DNA from: Sphingobacterium puteale
GTDB lineage: Bacteria; Bacteroidota; Bacteroidia; Sphingobacteriales; Sphingobacteriaceae
Reading direction: 5' to 3'
DNA length: 64,000 bases
NCBI RefSeq assembly: GCF_003627955.1
Contig: NZ_RBWS01000017.1
Coordinates: 1 to 64,000, forward strand
The notes beneath the pieces are model-generated. The model made no database searches, was not told where the DNA came from, and worked only from the letters and a program-made list of their open reading frames with translations. This document shows positions 61,631 through 64,000 of this stretch, piece after piece. The position numbers were made by a program, and so were the translations under genes. Within the stretch, counting starts at the first letter, position 1; each line of letters opens with the position of its first letter.

Positions 61631-61655
61631 TTTTAATCTCATTTTTACAGCTGAT

Positions 61656-62216
61656 CTATTCAAAAGTCAGGCTGATTTTTGAAAAGCCCAATCCCTGCAA
61701 TAAAGGTTTGAAGACCGTAGTTGCGTTTGCTTTGGTCTGCTGCAGAATATCAGATTTTTTCACATCATCTGCTACTGCTTTTTCCGCGGTTTTATAGGCT
61801 TCATCAACCAATTCGGCTTCTCTAAGAAAAGCCATTTTGGTATCATAAACTTTTGAGGCTTCATGATCTATCTTAGTATAACAGATCTCTGGAGCGGGCA
61901 ATTTAATGGAAACAGAGTCCCCTATCACCTTGATATCCTCAGGCGTCAGTTTTGTCAGATTGACACAGCCCACAGCATCCGCCTTTACAATGAGCAGTAC
62001 ACTAGCGTCCGGTAAAAATGTGTTGATATTCTTATGTTCAACAACATCACTATAACGGTATTTGACAAGTTCCAACTTACCCATGGCCTCAATACGTTCC
62101 ACCAAAAGCTGATGTTTGCTTTCGACCTTAGAGCCACTATTATATTTTTGATAGACAAACCATGCTCCTACTGCCAAAATGGCTACAACAATTAAAAATT
62201 TTAAAAATTTTCCCAT
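61656..62216 (-). CDS. DUF4230 family membrane-anchored protein
   Basis: About 186 residues from Met at 62216 (MGKFLKFLIVVAILAVGAW), which gives a natural membrane anchor; a longer frame to 62354 adds a basic non-family stretch. The soluble part has ERIEAMGKLELVKYRYSDVVEHKN, a VLLIVKADAVGCVNLTKL strand pair and a C-terminal helix with QGLGFSKISLTF. This is the DUF4230 pattern. Such proteins face the periplasm and their function is unknown. Confidence 0.85.
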   Translation of the reverse strand: MGKFLKFLIVVAILAVGAWFVYQKYNSGSKVESKHQLLVERIEAMGKLELVKYRYSDVVEHKNINTFLPDASVLLIVKADAVGCVNLTKLTPEDIKVIGDSVSIKLPAPEICYTKIDHEASKVYDTKMAFLREAELVDEAYKTAEKAVADDVKKSDILQQTKANATTVFKPLLQGLGFSKISLTFE

Positions 62217-62416
62217 AAATAGTATAATACAAATAATAGACCAAGGTCCAATAATGGACATTTGAACCGAATATGTTACACGAATATTAGCTTTTATCGC
62301 CCGATGACATGTCCGGATAAAAATATACCATTTGATAGACAATCGTTTAGTCAAAAAGTTTAAAAAACATTTGGAGGATATGGGGTATAGTACTACTTTT
62401 GTGACATCAAAATCAC

Positions 62417-62491
62417 GGTAGGTATAGCTCAGTTGGTTAGAGCACTAGATTGTGGTTCTAGGGGTCGTCGGTTCGAGCCCGATTACTTACC
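62417..62491 (+). tRNA. tRNA-His (GTG)
   Basis: The acceptor stem is GTAGGTA (62418-62424) paired with TACTTAC (62484-62490). The anticodon stem is CTAGA/TCTAG with loop TTGTGGT, so the anticodon is GTG at 62452-62454. The T loop TTCGAGC is present. The extra G at 62417 and discriminator C at 62491 are the hallmark of tRNA-His. CCA is not encoded. Confidence 0.95.
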
Positions 62492-62493
62492 CG

Positions 62494-62521
62494 AAAGGCG
62501 GATCAAATTTGATCCGCCTTT
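62494..62521 (+). terminator. Terminator after tRNA-His
   Basis: A 28-bp perfect palindrome (AAAGGCGGATCAAA and its complement) directly follows the tRNA and is continued by T residues on the + strand. It is a very strong intrinsic terminator. Confidence 0.9.
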
Positions 62522-62623
62522 TCTAATTTCAAGGACTTTTTTCTGCTGTCAACCATCCTTCTGCCCTGTCTTTAAAATTTGGCCAACTTTTGATCTTGTT
62601 GTGCTGTTCCATCTGTATAGCTT

Positions 62624-63364
62624 TTGATGATTATGATAAAAAAAGGCAAAATTTTTATAGGGACTTCTGGTTGGTATTACAAACATTGGAAAGCTGTTTT
62701 TTACCCGCCAAAACTGAAGAATGAAGACCAATTAAATTTTTATTCCAAATATTTTTCCTCCGCGGAAGTAAACAATTCCTTTTATAGATTACCTACAACG
62801 GAAATGTATGAAAACTGGTACAGTCTGGTCCCTGCTGATTTTATATTTGCAGTGAAGGGCAGCCGCTTTATTACACATTTAAAAAAACTTCGTGTTGACG
62901 AAGATATTATCGATCAATTTATTCAACGAGCATCCCCCCTGAAGGAAAAACTGGGACCTATCCTATTTCAATTGCCACCAAAATGGAAAGTTAATCTCGA
63001 ACGCCTGGATCACTTTCTAAAATTATTACCAAGTGATCATCGGTTTGCGTTTGAGTTTCGCGATCATACTTGGAATATTGAAGAAGTTTATAAGGAACTT
63101 AGACAGTACAATTGTGCTTATTGTATGTATGATCTTGCCGGATATCAAAGTCCGCAAATTGTAACGGCAGATTTTGTTTATATACGTTTACACGGCCCCG
63201 GAGACAAATACGAGGGAAGCTATAATGTCGAACAACTGGAAGGTTGGGCAGATAAATGCATGACCTATCGAAACGAAGGAAAAGATGTTTACCTCTATTT
63301 TGATAATGACCAAAAAGCTTATGCAACTCAAAATGGACAGAAATTGCGCTCGCTATTAAAGTAA
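62624..63364 (+). CDS. DUF72 family protein
   Basis: The 246-residue protein has the DUF72 TIM-barrel pattern: FIGTSGWYYKHWKAVFYPPKL near the start, SKYFSSAEVNNSFYRLP, FIFAVKGSRFITH, RFAFEFRDHTW and VYLYFDNDQKAYATQNGQKL at the end. Its biochemical role is unknown, although it is very widespread. Either of two adjacent Met residues could be the start. It stands alone between the tRNA and a sensor kinase. Confidence 0.9.
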   Translation: MMIMIKKGKIFIGTSGWYYKHWKAVFYPPKLKNEDQLNFYSKYFSSAEVNNSFYRLPTTEMYENWYSLVPADFIFAVKGSRFITHLKKLRVDEDIIDQFIQRASPLKEKLGPILFQLPPKWKVNLERLDHFLKLLPSDHRFAFEFRDHTWNIEEVYKELRQYNCAYCMYDLAGYQSPQIVTADFVYIRLHGPGDKYEGSYNVEQLEGWADKCMTYRNEGKDVYLYFDNDQKAYATQNGQKLRSLLK

Positions 63365-63452
63365 TAAGCTTTTAATCTTTGGCACTGGCTTGATTATTGC
63401 AAAGACACATCCGAGAACGATCATCAATTTATTTTCCTTTTTGTTAACCTAT

Positions 63453-64000
63453 ATGAAAAAATATCAACAAGATACTTTTCTATTTAATGAAGCGCTCCGC
63501 GAGTTGCCTTTAGCAACAGCTATTTATGACAATCCCAACCTCAATATTGGTTTCGCAAATCCAATGATGCTAGCGATCTGGTATTGTAATCAAGATATCA
63601 TAGGCAATCCTTTTTCAGAGATATTTCCAGGATTTACGCAAGATGGTTATGCAGATTTGCTCAAAAATGTCTGGGAAAGTGGAACAACTTATAACGCATT
63701 TGAAGCACCCGTAAATATCTATAATGGAGATTTAAAAATACAGCGTTATTTTAATTTCGAATATAAACCGCTTGTTGACAAAAGAGGTCAGACGTATTCC
63801 ATTTTGCATACAGCCACAGACGTTACGGAAAAAGTAAAGCTGGCTGAAGTGAAGGCACAAGAACAGCTGCTCAATAATAGTTCCAAGCTGGAGATGATTT
63901 CCCGGTCACTTTCGCACGACGTTAAAAGCCCGCTCGCACTTTCTGAGTTTGCTGTTACCTTGTTGAAGGAACGCTCGAATATGCCAGTGAGACGACGCCA
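63453..64000 (+). CDS. PAS-domain sensor histidine kinase, cut by window end
   Basis: The visible 182 residues have no membrane span. They contain a PAS-like domain (ATAIYDNPNLNIGFANPMML, then IIGNPFSEIFPGF and a PAC-like HTATDVTEKVKL), followed by the HisKA phosphoacceptor region ISRSLSHDVKSPLALSE with His155. The ATPase domain lies beyond the window. It is probably soluble and could be the partner of one of the NarL-type regulators, but that is a guess. Confidence 0.85.
   Translation, partial: MKKYQQDTFLFNEALRELPLATAIYDNPNLNIGFANPMMLAIWYCNQDIIGNPFSEIFPGFTQDGYADLLKNVWESGTTYNAFEAPVNIYNGDLKIQRYFNFEYKPLVDKRGQTYSILHTATDVTEKVKLAEVKAQEQLLNNSSKLEMISRSLSHDVKSPLALSEFAVTLLKERSNMPVRRR

Noticed and set aside
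1-64000. CRISPR arrays, IS elements, integrases, phage genes
   Set aside because: No regularly spaced repeats, transposase, integrase or phage structural genes were seen on either strand.

Overview
The window reads as a chromosomal segment of a Bacteroidota bacterium, most likely of the Sphingobacteriaceae (Sphingobacterium-like). The reasons are the AT-leaning composition, weak or absent Shine-Dalgarno sequences, a fimbrillin-type lipoprotein, many short lipoproteins, DUF4369/TlpA proteins, DUF6660 next to a heavy-metal efflux operon, and an RND pump fused to its outer-membrane channel. The genus is an inference from gene content; no rRNA gene is present. The only RNA gene is a tRNA-His (GTG) near 62.4 kb.

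Layout. 0-6.6 kb: a GH130 mannoside enzyme with a sugar-porter MFS, a Gfo/Idh/MocA oxidoreductase, an outer-membrane barrel, an alpha/beta hydrolase and a TlpA lipoprotein. 6.7-10.1 kb: a copper locus (small lipoprotein, HMA chaperone, CopA-type ATPase). 10.3-16.9 kb: VOC protein, AlkD-like protein, DHFR-like reductase, membrane metallophosphoesterase, a decayed VOC gene and a TetR regulator. 16.9-24 kb: alpha-oxoamine synthase, a 1-kb gene-poor tract, DedA, TlpA and a 5'-truncated ABC permease. 24-29 kb: DinB, OsmC, Tet-like MFS, DUF389, SMR exporter and an SDR lacking its catalytic tyrosine. 29.7-37.9 kb: a Czc-type heavy-metal operon (DUF6660, CzcA-CzcC fusion, CzcB, ZntA-like ATPase). 38.5-40.4 kb: a fimbrillin lipoprotein followed by an overlooked 55-residue peptide. 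40.4-48 kb: an L-fucose operon (mutarotase, fucosidase, symporter, L-fuconate dehydratase, SDR, FMN-dependent hydroxyacid oxidase) divergent from an AraC regulator. 48-50.4 kb: a FAD/Rieske gene broken by an internal deletion, and an SDR. 50.5-62.2 kb: an envelope and stress island of small lipoproteins, DUF4142, DUF6766, DUF421, a DJ-1/PfpI protein, a nucleotidyltransferase/phosphoesterase pair and two paralogous NarL-type response regulators. 62.4-64 kb: tRNA-His, DUF72 and the start of a PAS histidine kinase cut by the window edge.

How the parts fit. The fucose operon has most of a non-phosphorylating route: fucose is released by GH29, its anomers are interconverted, it is imported by the symporter, fuconate is dehydrated, 2-keto-3-deoxyfuconate is oxidised by the SDR, and the L-lactate end product is plausibly oxidised by the hydroxyacid oxidase. 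Fucose dehydrogenase, fuconolactonase and the final hydrolase are not seen here. Two separate metal systems cover copper and zinc/cadmium/cobalt. Four decayed loci (a VOC gene, an ABC permease, the FAD/Rieske gene and a GT9/MFS junction) show recent deletion-driven gene loss. No IS element, CRISPR array or prophage was recognised.
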